A stretch of DNA of 64,000 nt from Desulfoscipio sp. XC116 (GTDB taxonomy: Bacteria; Bacillota; Desulfotomaculia; Desulfotomaculales; Desulfallaceae). Where the stretch lies: NCBI RefSeq assembly GCF_039851975.1, contig NZ_CP156660.1, positions 2,299,035 through 2,363,034 of the forward strand. Direction: 5' to 3'. Both the position numbers and the translations under genes were made by a program. This document shows positions 32,045-40,125 of the stretch, one piece after another (positions within the stretch are counted from its first letter, which is position 1; every line of letters starts with the position of its first letter). Below the pieces are notes generated by a model, which was given only the letters and a program-made list of their open reading frames with translations, was not told where the DNA came from and did not search any database.

Positions 32045-32842
32045 ATGTTTAGTATGTCATACGAAACCTTGCTAATAAAAACAAATGATAACATTTTAAC
32101 AATTATCTTAAACAAACCAAAATCTATGAACGCCTTTAGCCTCACTATGTTTAATGAATTGAATGATGCGTTTAACGAAATTAATAAGCGTGAGGACATC
32201 AGGGTTCTTATTATTAAAGGAGCTGGACGTACATTCTCAGCCGGTGGAGAAATGGAAATGTTAAATACACTCAATCAATTGAAAGGAGCTAAGCTGGAAA
32301 AGACCCTTACAGGAATCATATCCCTGGCAAGTAAGTTTATGAAACTAAGGCAGCCAACAATATCTTCTATCCATGGTTATTGTCTTGGTGTCGGATGTTC
32401 AATTGCTATGCTTAGTGATATAAGGATAGCTTCCGAGGATGCTGTGCTTGGGCTGGAATTTGTAGGCATGGGAATTATCCCAGATACAGGGGCACTCTAC
32501 AGTCTACCAAGAATAATTGGCCTTAGCAAAGCAAAGGAGTTAGCTCTTACGAACAGAAGAGTAAATTCCCAAGAAGCAGAAAAAATAGGTATGGTTAATT
32601 CTGTAGTCCCAAGGGATCAGCTGGAAACTAAGGTGGAAAAAGTAGCATGTCAGATAGCTTCTTTGCCACCGATTGCAATAGAAATGACAAAAAAGCTTCT
32701 TAATGATTCCCTTAGACAGAACTTAGACGAAATTTTAAGATACGAAGCTCTGGCACAAACAATTTGTCTTAATACCGAGGATCACAAAGAGGCTGTTTCT
32801 GCTTTTCTTTCCAAAAGAAAACCTTTTTTTACAGGCAAGTGA
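32045..32842 (+). CDS. Enoyl-CoA hydratase/isomerase, PaaG-like
   Basis: 265-residue crotonase with the oxyanion-hole lines FSAGGEMEML and SIHGYCLGVGCSIAMLSDIR. Both hydratase glutamates are missing: Ser stands where GCEL has Glu, and Phe where QPE has Glu (VLGLEFVGMGIIPDTGALYS). Instead the PD-x-G Asp of the PaaG subgroup is present, so a double-bond isomerase or a related reaction is more likely than plain hydration. GGAGAG precedes the start. It lies between a ligase and a thiolase in the same direction. Confidence 0.85.
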   Translation: MFSMSYETLLIKTNDNILTIILNKPKSMNAFSLTMFNELNDAFNEINKREDIRVLIIKGAGRTFSAGGEMEMLNTLNQLKGAKLEKTLTGIISLASKFMKLRQPTISSIHGYCLGVGCSIAMLSDIRIASEDAVLGLEFVGMGIIPDTGALYSLPRIIGLSKAKELALTNRRVNSQEAEKIGMVNSVVPRDQLETKVEKVACQIASLPPIAIEMTKKLLNDSLRQNLDEILRYEALAQTICLNTEDHKEAVSAFLSKRKPFFTGK

Positions 32843-32954
32843 TTGTTTAAAGTAGTTATGCCTAAGGTATCCAGATTTTCTTGATAATAACACGTCTAAT
32901 ATAGCAGAACAAAAGGGTGTTTATTACTACTTTGAAAACGAAAAGGAGAAAACA

Positions 32955-34178
32955 ATGAGTAATAACGATGTGGTCATAGTCAGTGCAGTGAGAACACCCT
33001 TCGGGAAATTTGATGGAATCCTCAAAACCATACCTAGTTTTGATCTTGGAATCATTGCATTGAAAGAAGTCGTCAACAGGATCAGTCTGGCTCCAAAGGA
33101 TGTGGATGAAGTCTATTATGGAACATGTATACCTGCTGAATATGCAATCTACACAAACGTTCCAGCTAGACAAATAACCTTAGGTGCCGGATTTCCCGAA
33201 GATAATATATCTTTGACCATAGACAGGGCTTGCTGCTCATCTATGACAGCGCTGCGGCTTGGCTACAGGGCTATTAAGGCAGGAGATGCCGAAGTGGTTA
33301 TTGCTTCAGGGGCGGAAAACATGGCTAATGTGTCACTATTAGCCAGTGCTGAAAAGGTGCGATGGGGTAACCGATTAGGTCCTATTGAATTGGAGGATGT
33401 GCTTTTTGAATTGGGATATGGACGGCGAGGGTTTGCACCGGTAGCTACTGATTCGGGATATGTATCCCTTGAATACGGAATTTCTCGGGAAAAGCAGGAT
33501 GAGTGGGCAATTGGAAGCCACCAAAAATGGTTCACAGCCTACAATCAAGGCAAATATAAAATCGGAGAAGAATTAATATCAATTGAGGTTCCACAAAAAA
33601 AAGGTGAAACTATCATAATGGACAGGGATGAATCGCCGAGAAAAAATATTTCTTTAAAGAAGATGGCGTCATTGAAACCAGTCTATGGTAGTCCTACGGT
33701 AACAGCAGGAAATGCCCCCGGCATGAACTCCGGTGCGTCCGCTATTGTTCTAATGTCCCTAAAAAGAGCAAAAGCAATGGGAATAAAGCCACTTGCTACT
33801 ATCGAAGCGTGCCATGCAGTAGCGGGAACTCCGAAATACATGGCATGTATTCCCGCCAAAGCTATTAAAAAAATATTAGATCGAATTGGGATGACTATTG
33901 ACAATATGGATTTGATTGAAATCAATGAAGCTTTTGCTGCGGTGACGCTGGTATCACTCAAAATGCTAGCAAACAATGAACCAATAAAATGGCAAGAGTT
34001 ACAGAGCAAAACTAATGTGAACGGTGGTGCCATTGCCATCGGCCATCCAGTGGGCGCAAGCGGCGCTCGTATAACCATGACTCTGATGTATGAACTAATA
34101 AGAAGAGGTGGTGGCAGGGGAATTGCTGCTATCTGTGGTGGTCTCTCTCAGGGTGAAGCTATAGTAGTTCGTGTGTAA
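32955..34178 (+). CDS. Thiolase (acetyl-CoA acyltransferase)
   Basis: 407 residues with every thiolase element: VIVSAVRTPFGKFDG at the start, the acylated Cys in DRACCSSMTALRLGY, GAENMAN, NEAFA (LIEINEAFAAV), the catalytic His in GGAIAIGHPVGASGAR and the second Cys in AAICGGLSQGEA. It splits 3-ketoacyl-CoA with CoA, or runs in reverse. AAGGAG precedes the ATG. It probably completes the beta-oxidation-like sequence begun by the ligase and the crotonase upstream. Confidence 0.92.
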   Translation: MSNNDVVIVSAVRTPFGKFDGILKTIPSFDLGIIALKEVVNRISLAPKDVDEVYYGTCIPAEYAIYTNVPARQITLGAGFPEDNISLTIDRACCSSMTALRLGYRAIKAGDAEVVIASGAENMANVSLLASAEKVRWGNRLGPIELEDVLFELGYGRRGFAPVATDSGYVSLEYGISREKQDEWAIGSHQKWFTAYNQGKYKIGEELISIEVPQKKGETIIMDRDESPRKNISLKKMASLKPVYGSPTVTAGNAPGMNSGASAIVLMSLKRAKAMGIKPLATIEACHAVAGTPKYMACIPAKAIKKILDRIGMTIDNMDLIEINEAFAAVTLVSLKMLANNEPIKWQELQSKTNVNGGAIAIGHPVGASGARITMTLMYELIRRGGGRGIAAICGGLSQGEAIVVRV

Positions 34179-34290
34179 TGTAATTGAACCGAAACATAGA
34201 AGATTAATTTAACTGAGCGTTTATATAATGGACTAGTTTTAAGCTCTTTCAAATCAAAGTTTAGACTAAAAACTGGAGATGAATATAAAA

Positions 34291-35253
34291 ATGAAAACCA
34301 GAATAACCAATTTGTTGGGTGTTAAATATCCCATTATCCAGGGTGGTATGCAGTGGCTGTCCAAGGCGGAACTGGCCGCCGCAGTTTCAAATGCCGGCGG
34401 TTTAGGCATTATAACCGCTCTCACCCAGCCCACCAAGCAGCACCTTGTGGCAGAAATTCGCAGAACCAGGGAACTGACGGACAAACCCTTTGGAGTTAAT
34501 ATCTCTATGCTGCCCGATGCGGAGCCTCAGGATAAAACAATTGAATATTTCGAGGCTGTAATTGAGGAGCAGGTGCCCGTGTTGGAAACCTCGGGGCGCA
34601 GCCCGGAGCAGTTTATACCTTATCTTAAGCAGGCGGGGATAAAGCTGATACACAAGGTGCCGGCTGTACGTTTTGCCGAAAAGGCCGAGCAACTAGGAGC
34701 GGACGCCGTAACTATCGTGGGTTTTGAATGCGGTGGCCATCCTGGCATGGACGATGTAACCACTATGGTTCTGGTACCCAAGACCGCTAGCAGGTTGTCC
34801 ATACCAGTGATAGCCGGAGGGGGCATAGCCGATTCACGTGGCTTGATAGCCGCCCTGGCGTTGGGGGCCGAGGCCGTGGTAATGGGCACCAGGTTTGTCG
34901 CTACCACCGAGTCCCTGGCCCACTCCAACTTCAAGAAATGGATAGTTAACGCTCGGGAAACCGACACAGTATTAATACAACGGTCCATTCGTAACGCCGC
35001 CAGGGTGATGAAAAATGCCGCTGCAATAAAGGTACTGGAAATGGAAGAGCGAAGCGCCAGCTTGGATGAACTGCTTACCATAATCAGCGGCCAAGTAGGG
35101 CGGCAAGCCCTGCACAACGGCAATATCGAAATGGCTACCTTAGCATTGGGACAATGCATAGGTCTAATTGGTGAGGTTAAGTCTGTTAAAGATGTTATCG
35201 AAGAAATAATGTCTGGTGCAAAGGATATTTTGACCCGTCTGCAGCAGATGTAG
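34291..35253 (+). CDS. FMN oxidoreductase of the nitronate monooxygenase/FabK family
   Basis: ATG at 34291 is used; GGAG lies 11 bases before it, while the ATG at 34279 touches the GGAG. The 320-residue TIM-barrel shows LGVKYPIIQGGMQWLSKAEL, AVSNAGGLGIITALT, PFGVNISML, ADAVTIVGFECGGHPG, PVIAGGGIADSRG and AVVMGTRFVATTES, the FMN-binding lines of the 2-nitropropane dioxygenase-like family, which also includes enoyl reductases. The role in an acyl-CoA cluster may be enoyl-CoA reduction. Codon use is visibly richer in G+C than in the three genes upstream, so it may have a separate origin. Confidence 0.85.
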   Translation: MKTRITNLLGVKYPIIQGGMQWLSKAELAAAVSNAGGLGIITALTQPTKQHLVAEIRRTRELTDKPFGVNISMLPDAEPQDKTIEYFEAVIEEQVPVLETSGRSPEQFIPYLKQAGIKLIHKVPAVRFAEKAEQLGADAVTIVGFECGGHPGMDDVTTMVLVPKTASRLSIPVIAGGGIADSRGLIAALALGAEAVVMGTRFVATTESLAHSNFKKWIVNARETDTVLIQRSIRNAARVMKNAAAIKVLEMEERSASLDELLTIISGQVGRQALHNGNIEMATLALGQCIGLIGEVKSVKDVIEEIMSGAKDILTRLQQM

Positions 35254-35377
35254 TGCCGATCTAGTCAAAATAGCATTATCAACTGCCTTGATATTCATTA
35301 GTTAGTATCAAAGCATAAATACCGAAGGGTTCCTCTATAAATATGGCTGCAAAGTAAATTAAAGCAAAGCTTTAAAA

Positions 35378-35400
35378 CCCCCTGGCGTAAAACCAGGGGG
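35378..35400. terminator. Hairpin behind the plus-strand cluster
   Basis: CCCCCTGG (35378-35385) and CCAGGGGG (35393-35400) with a 7-base loop, 125 bases after the oxidoreductase stop. No T run follows, so termination strength is unsure. The remaining 35254-35662 stretch between the convergent operons shows no gene. Confidence 0.5.
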
Positions 35401-35662
35401 CTCATTAAAATTAATTCCGGCAACGACCAACTTTTCCACTTCTTATTTATAATTTACAATTTGTTTGCTGCTCGCTAAAGAGGAAGTTAAATCATACCAA
35501 GTCCCCTTATTGTAATATTAAAATATTTGAAATATTTAAAATACTTTGCATCAAACAAACTGTCTGGCTGAAAATTATTCTTTAGAAATAGCGGCGAATT
35601 TGTTGCACCAGTTAAGTTTTATTATAAACATCAGCGTTTACACAGCTTTATAATTACAAGAG

Positions 35663-36430
35663 TTACTTGGGCTGCATCCTTATTGCTCCGTCAAGACGAA
35701 TGGTTGTACCATTTAGCATGACATTTCCGACTATATCTTGCACCAATAGGGCAAATTCCTCTGGCTTACCTAACCGTGAAGGGAAAGGAACCATTTTACC
35801 CAAGGCTTCGCGTACATTTTCAGGAATTCCCGCAAACATAGGCGTTTCAAATATACCGGGGGCAATCCCCATAACGCGAATGCCGTATGCAGCAAATTCC
35901 CGTGCTAAAGGAAGAATCATCCCCACAATTCCACCCTTCGATGCACTATATGCTGTTTGGCCAACCTGACCTTCATAAGCTGCTACCGAAGCGGTGTTGA
36001 CTATTACTCCTCTTTCTCCCTCCTTATTTGGCTCATTGGATGCCATCATAGCCGCAGCCAGGCGGATGACATTAAACGTTCCTACAAGGTTTACTTGGAT
36101 CACCTTGTTGAAATTTTCTAAAGGCATGGTTCCTTTTTTACTCAACACTTTTTGCGCAGCACCGATACCGGCACAGTTGACAACCACATTTATAGAACCA
36201 AACTTCTCAACTGTCTTATCTAACGCTTTTTGCACACTTATTTCATCCGTGACATTAGTTTTAATAAAGAATGCGTTTGTTCCCATCTCCCCGGCCAACT
36301 TTTCACCAGCCTCATTCTGCATATCAAAAATAGCAGCCTTAGCTCCTAATGATACAAAGTTTTTCACCACTGCTTCTCCTAAACCGGACGCTCCACCAGT
36401 AACGACTGCTGTAACATTTTTCAGGTCCAC
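35663..36430 (-). CDS. SDR, 3-hydroxyacyl-CoA dehydrogenase type 2-like
   Basis: 255 residues from a GTG start with AAAGGAT upstream. NAD site TGGASGLGEAV, NCAGIG, catalytic YSASKGG. The lines FDMQNEAGEKLAGEMG, NVVVNCAGIGAAQKVLSKKG, GVIVNTASVAAYEGQVGQTA, IAPGIFETPMFAGIPENV and VPFPSRLGKPEEFA follow the type 2 (HSD10-like) 3-hydroxyacyl-CoA dehydrogenases, soluble enzymes that oxidise 3-hydroxyacyl-CoA. Last gene of the minus-strand operon that starts with the LCAD-type dehydrogenase, 17 bases behind the ligase. Confidence 0.87.
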   Translation of the reverse strand: MDLKNVTAVVTGGASGLGEAVVKNFVSLGAKAAIFDMQNEAGEKLAGEMGTNAFFIKTNVTDEISVQKALDKTVEKFGSINVVVNCAGIGAAQKVLSKKGTMPLENFNKVIQVNLVGTFNVIRLAAAMMASNEPNKEGERGVIVNTASVAAYEGQVGQTAYSASKGGIVGMILPLAREFAAYGIRVMGIAPGIFETPMFAGIPENVREALGKMVPFPSRLGKPEEFALLVQDIVGNVMLNGTTIRLDGAIRMQPK

Positions 36431-36447
36431 GTATATTATCCTTTCTT

Positions 36448-38004
36448 TTAATTAATTAGTTTCTTGCCTAAATATTGATCACGTAAAACTCTTTTCAGTA
36501 TTTTCCCTGATGGGTTTCTTGGTAACTCATCCACAAAATCAACAGACCTAGGAATTTTTTTCCTAGACATTCTTCCTTGACACCAATCGATAATCTCTTC
36601 CACTGATGCGGTTTCGTTTTCCTTTAAGACCACAACTGCTTTTACCTCTTCGCCATACTTTTCATTTGGTACTCCTATTACCGCCAGATCAAATATTTTA
36701 GGGTTATTTTTTAATGATTCTTCAATTTCAGCAGGATAAACATTTTCCCCACCATGAAGAATCATATCCTTCTTCCTATCAACAATATAAATGTAACCCT
36801 CTTCATCCATCCTTGCCATATCCTGAGCTGTATTAAATCCATCTCTAAATGCATCTTCGGTAGCCTTTGGATTCTTATAATAACCATCAAATTGCGTGGG
36901 GTTTTTAGAATATAAAATGCCTACCTCGCCCCTCGGAACCTCATTTCCGTCATCATCTAAAATCTTTACTTCATCTATTGGTGAAGGCAACCCAACACAT
37001 CGAACTTTCCTTATTTGATCTTCGGGCCGCAAGTTTGTACACAACGCAAGTTCTGTAGCTCCGTAAAATTCATGCAGTCCCGCATTTTTAAAGAAATCAA
37101 GAATTTTTAATTTGGTCTCAGTTAATAAAGGCGCGGCTGCAGAAACCAAGACTTTTACAGAACTTACATCGTATCCCTTTCTCACTTCTTGCGGTATGCT
37201 AAGAATCATGTTAAACATAGCTGGAACCATAAAGCTGTGGGTAACTTTCTCATTATTAATAATTCTTAAAGCTCCTTCATGGTTAAATCTCTTCATGGAA
37301 ATTAAAGTGGCCCGCGCAGCGATTGCCTGTACAAAATTCACTAGTGGCTTGGCATGATACATAGGACCTGGCGAAAACCACTTTGCGGTTTCATCTACCA
37401 TATATTGTGCATTCTTTATACCCGCTCCAATTGAACGCGCGTAATGTGAGATAACAGCACCTTTTGGTCTTCCCGTGGTTCCAGATGTATATCCAATATA
37501 TAAACAGTCTAAATATCTAATGTCCACTTCGGGTTCTTTGTCCGGTGCATCGGACAAAACTTCCTCGTATCCTAAAGAATTTTCACAAGTATCTCCTACG
37601 TAAATATAATGTTTAACCTGCTCAAAGCTTTTTCTAGCCATTGAAACCTTATCTTTTAAGACGTCATCAAAAAATATGGCCTTGGAATCCGAATGGTTTA
37701 TTATATAGGACAACTCATCGGGCACAAGTGAAAAATCGACTGGCACAGCGGGTGCACCAATTTTTGCTAACGCAAGAAAGATTACAGTATATTCAATAGA
37801 ATTTAGCATGTAAAGTGCGACGTGGTCATTCTTTTTTATTCCCATGTTAGTCAGCGCATTTGCAAGGCTATTGCTTTTACTATTAAGTTGTTGATAAGTA
37901 ATGGAACTTCTTTGTCCGTTTTCATGATAAAATACTACCGCCTCTTTTTGTGGATAAGCATGGGCAGCAGTTCTTATCAAATCACCTACACATGGAATAT
38001 ACAC
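36448..38004 (-). CDS. AMP-forming acyl-CoA ligase
   Basis: GTG at 38004 is taken as start because GAGGGGG (38011-38017) lies 6 bases before it; a TTG further up lacks a site. About 518 residues with regular motifs: YIGYTSGTTGRPKGAVISH, HEFYGATELALC, DGFNTAQDMARMDEEGYIYI, DRKKDMILHGGENVYPAEIE and LPRNPSGKILKRVLRDQY with the catalytic Lys. It activates a fatty or related acid. It stands directly behind the thiolase/OB-fold relic in the sigma-54 operon starting at 39449. Confidence 0.88.
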   Translation of the reverse strand: MYIPCVGDLIRTAAHAYPQKEAVVFYHENGQRSSITYQQLNSKSNSLANALTNMGIKKNDHVALYMLNSIEYTVIFLALAKIGAPAVPVDFSLVPDELSYIINHSDSKAIFFDDVLKDKVSMARKSFEQVKHYIYVGDTCENSLGYEEVLSDAPDKEPEVDIRYLDCLYIGYTSGTTGRPKGAVISHYARSIGAGIKNAQYMVDETAKWFSPGPMYHAKPLVNFVQAIAARATLISMKRFNHEGALRIINNEKVTHSFMVPAMFNMILSIPQEVRKGYDVSSVKVLVSAAAPLLTETKLKILDFFKNAGLHEFYGATELALCTNLRPEDQIRKVRCVGLPSPIDEVKILDDDGNEVPRGEVGILYSKNPTQFDGYYKNPKATEDAFRDGFNTAQDMARMDEEGYIYIVDRKKDMILHGGENVYPAEIEESLKNNPKIFDLAVIGVPNEKYGEEVKAVVVLKENETASVEEIIDWCQGRMSRKKIPRSVDFVDELPRNPSGKILKRVLRDQYLGKKLIN

Positions 38005-38042
38005 AGTCTGCCCCCTCTTTTCAATTACTCCATTCAAATTGA

Positions 38043-38278
38043 CTACATCACAGAAAAGGTAGGTGTAACACCTTCTCCAGAAGTATAGTTCATTCCATTC
38101 ACAACCTGATGCCCCACAATTACCTTTTTACCGATTAAATCCATGCCAGCTTTTTCAGGTTCAACATTTACTACATTACCCATAATCCACGGACCTTCTT
38201 CCAGTTCAACTAAAGCCACATCTTTTCTGTGGGCCCAAATTTTGTCATTCCTATGCCTGCGATTGCCACTTTCTTCAT
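38043..38278 (-). pseudogene. Deletion scar: thiolase start joined to the end of a DUF35 OB-fold gene
   Basis: A normal gene start (GGAGGT at 38286-38291, ATG at 38278) reads MKKVAIAGIGMTKFG, the beginning of SCPx-type thiolases. After ~15 codons the match changes frame and becomes WAHRKDVALVELEEGPWIMG, VGHQVVNGMNYTSGEGVT and a TAG at 38043, the end of the DUF35 Zn-ribbon/OB-fold partner protein. In the original reading frame a TAG follows a few codons after the join. These two genes are normally adjacent, so one deletion of well over 1 kb explains the scar. Confidence 0.8.
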
Positions 38279-38303
38279 TAAATAAACCTCCAATTTTTAT
38301 TAT

Positions 38304-39449
38304 TTAAAGGCCAAGCTTACGTGCAATAATAAGCTTCATTACTTCCGTGCTTCCGGCAAATATGGTATGTGCCCTGACATCACGGTAATCCCTTGCTATT
38401 GGATACTCTTCAGTATAGCCGTAGCCCCCGTATAGCTGTAAGGAATTGTAAGCAACTCGGTTGGCCATTTCAGCAACCCACCATTTAGCCATAGAAACCC
38501 GGGTTACAATATCCATCCCAATTAAATGGTCAGCTATTAAAGATTCTAAGAAAACTCTTCCAAGCTCTATTTCTGTTGCCATTTCCGCAATTTTAAAAGA
38601 GTTGTGCTGCTGTCTACTAACAGGCTTACCAAAAACTTTTCGACTTTTTGAATATTCTATTGCGCCAGAAAGCATACGTTCTGCAAGGTATTGTGAAATA
38701 GCCGCGGATACTAGCCGCTCTTGCTGCAATTTCTTCATCATATATGAAAAGCCCATACCCTCATGGCCTAGTAGATTTTTTACAGAAACCTTGCAATCTT
38801 CAAAAAATAATTCTGCGGTATCCTGGCTATGCAAGCCTAGTTTATTTAGCTTACGACCTTTATTAAATCCCGGCGTACCGTCTTCAACTACTATTAGGCT
38901 AATTCCCTTGTAAGGAGTGTCCTCATTTGTAGTTGTTTTACATGCTACTATTACAAGATCTGCGCTAATACCATTGCTAATGAAGGTTTTTTGACCATTG
39001 ATGATGTAATAATCCCCTTCTTTTTTAGCAGTAGTTTTAATTGACTGTAGGTCAGAGCCGGTATTAGGCTCGGTCATGGCTATAGCGGTAATTATTTCAC
39101 CTGTCCCGCAACCTGGCAGCCAATTTGTCTTTTGTTCTTCATTGCCATAGCTATTTAGATATGGTGCAACTATATCGCTATGTACCCCTATACCTACTAC
39201 AGCCCCATTAATACCCGCTCTGGTAAGTTCTTCAATTATAATCATAGAATACTCAAAACCCGTTTCCGAACCGCCGTATTTTTCCGGCAGCCAAGGGCAG
39301 AGGTAACCATATTCCCCGAACTTGCGCCATACCGATCGGGGTATCTCTCTTTTTTGTTCCCATTCGTCTATATGAGGAGCAAGTTCCTTTTCTATAAATT
39401 TTTTAAATGCTGTGCGAAAAATATTGTGTTCCTCGTTATAAATTGCCAT
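38304..39449 (-). CDS. Acyl-CoA dehydrogenase, LCAD type
   Basis: 381 residues with ACAD lines ITAIAMTEPNTGSDLQSIKT, YYIINGQKTFISNGISADLV, YSKSRKVFGKPVSRQQHN and YGGYGYTEEYPIARDYRD. The position of the MCAD Glu is Ala (TIFAGSTEVMK), but the Glu in LQQERLVSAA corresponds to the catalytic Glu of long-chain and isovaleryl-type enzymes, so it should be active. AAGGTGG precedes the ATG. First gene of the operon driven by the sigma-54 promoter at 39514. Confidence 0.88.
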   Translation of the reverse strand: MAIYNEEHNIFRTAFKKFIEKELAPHIDEWEQKREIPRSVWRKFGEYGYLCPWLPEKYGGSETGFEYSMIIIEELTRAGINGAVVGIGVHSDIVAPYLNSYGNEEQKTNWLPGCGTGEIITAIAMTEPNTGSDLQSIKTTAKKEGDYYIINGQKTFISNGISADLVIVACKTTTNEDTPYKGISLIVVEDGTPGFNKGRKLNKLGLHSQDTAELFFEDCKVSVKNLLGHEGMGFSYMMKKLQQERLVSAAISQYLAERMLSGAIEYSKSRKVFGKPVSRQQHNSFKIAEMATEIELGRVFLESLIADHLIGMDIVTRVSMAKWWVAEMANRVAYNSLQLYGGYGYTEEYPIARDYRDVRAHTIFAGSTEVMKLIIARKLGL

Positions 39450-39513
39450 CTGAAACCACCTTTCATATTAAAAAAATTATTTTTTTGAATTATTAATATT
39501 TTTAAATTAATAT

Positions 39514-39529
39514 AGCAACATTAATGCCA
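39514..39529 (-). promoter_or_regulatory. Sigma-54 promoter of the LCAD-ligase-SDR operon
   Basis: Minus-strand TGGCATTAATGTTGCT: TGGCA at -24, TTGC at -12, ten bases between GG and GC. It lies 65 bases before the dehydrogenase start. Confidence 0.8.
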
Positions 39530-39582
39530 CTCATTTATAATAAAAAAAGCATGTTTTTCCCTAGCAATTGGCTCATTAAAAC

Positions 39583-39616
39583 AAAGGACAACGTCCTTTA
39601 TTTAGGACACTGTCCT
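39583..39616. promoter_or_regulatory. Paired activator sites AGGAC-N3-GTCCT
   Basis: AAAGGAC-AAC-GTCCTTT (39583-39599) and AGGAC-ACT-GTCCT (39604-39616) are two palindromes with the same half-site, centres 19 bases apart, 55-90 bases upstream of the sigma-54 promoter. The half-site differs from the TTGCA sites of the bad genes, so another activator, not encoded in this window, is expected. Confidence 0.7.
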
Positions 39617-39699
39617 TAATACAAAACACACAGTTGGTATTAGTTAAAGTATTCTTGGTTTTTCGTGGTAAATAATTTATAAAAACCTGCCTCTGAAAA

Positions 39700-39759
39700 C
39701 CCACGGGCTCGTCCCGTGGGATGAAAGAGGCATCGCCCGTAGGGCGATAAATACTTCAC
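39700..39759. repeat. IS605-type hairpins ending in TTCAC
   Basis: CCCACGGG-CTCGT-CCCGTGGG (39700-39720), then TCGCCC-GTA-GGGCGA, then TTCAC (39755-39759). The loop CTCGT is identical to that of the hairpin at 40031-40051 while the stems differ by paired changes. It looks like the right end of a lost element next to the 300-bp one. Confidence 0.5.
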
Positions 39760-40059
39760 AAACACATGTTCCCATGGTATAATATACCTGTACTCTTTAA
39801 CAATCAGTATAGGGTTACAGCGGGCCAATGGGCTGCTGCGTAAAACTGATTCCCGAAAGAGATTGGTGCTTTCAAGTAAGCACACGTATCTACGTAGCCG
39901 TATGGCGAAGTAGTAGATGCCCATGGACCGGGCCAAGGCTGTGCTAACACAGTGCTGTAGCTCACGAGAGAGTATAAGACCTTGCTTTGCCAGGGCAGTT
40001 CCCAATGAAGCGAGAAACTTCCGAGAAGAGCCTCCGGGCTCGTCCCGGAGGAGGTTCAC
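39760..40059 (+). mobile_element. 300-bp IS200/IS605-like derivative with omegaRNA-like 3' part
   Basis: The unit is bounded by TTCAC on the left (39755-39759) and ends in TTCAC (40055-40059), exactly 300 bases apart. It begins AACACATGTTCCCATGGTAT-AATA, like the left ends of tnpB elements, and ends with GAAGCGAGAA, a short spacer and the hairpin CCTCCGGG-CTCGT-CCCGGAGG before GGTTCAC, as in IS605-type right ends where the TnpB guide RNA scaffold lies. No tnpA or tnpB remains. The 139-codon minus-strand frame across it has no coding signs. Confidence 0.55.
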
Positions 40060-40125
40060 ATGCCGCCTGTAAAATTTTAAAATATTGTATCATCAGCCCT
40101 AGAATTAAAGGTATAATTTCAATGA

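Noticed and set aside
39640-40059. A 139-codon minus-strand frame
   Set aside because: It runs across hairpins and the IS605-like unit, has no ribosome binding site and no protein-like pattern.
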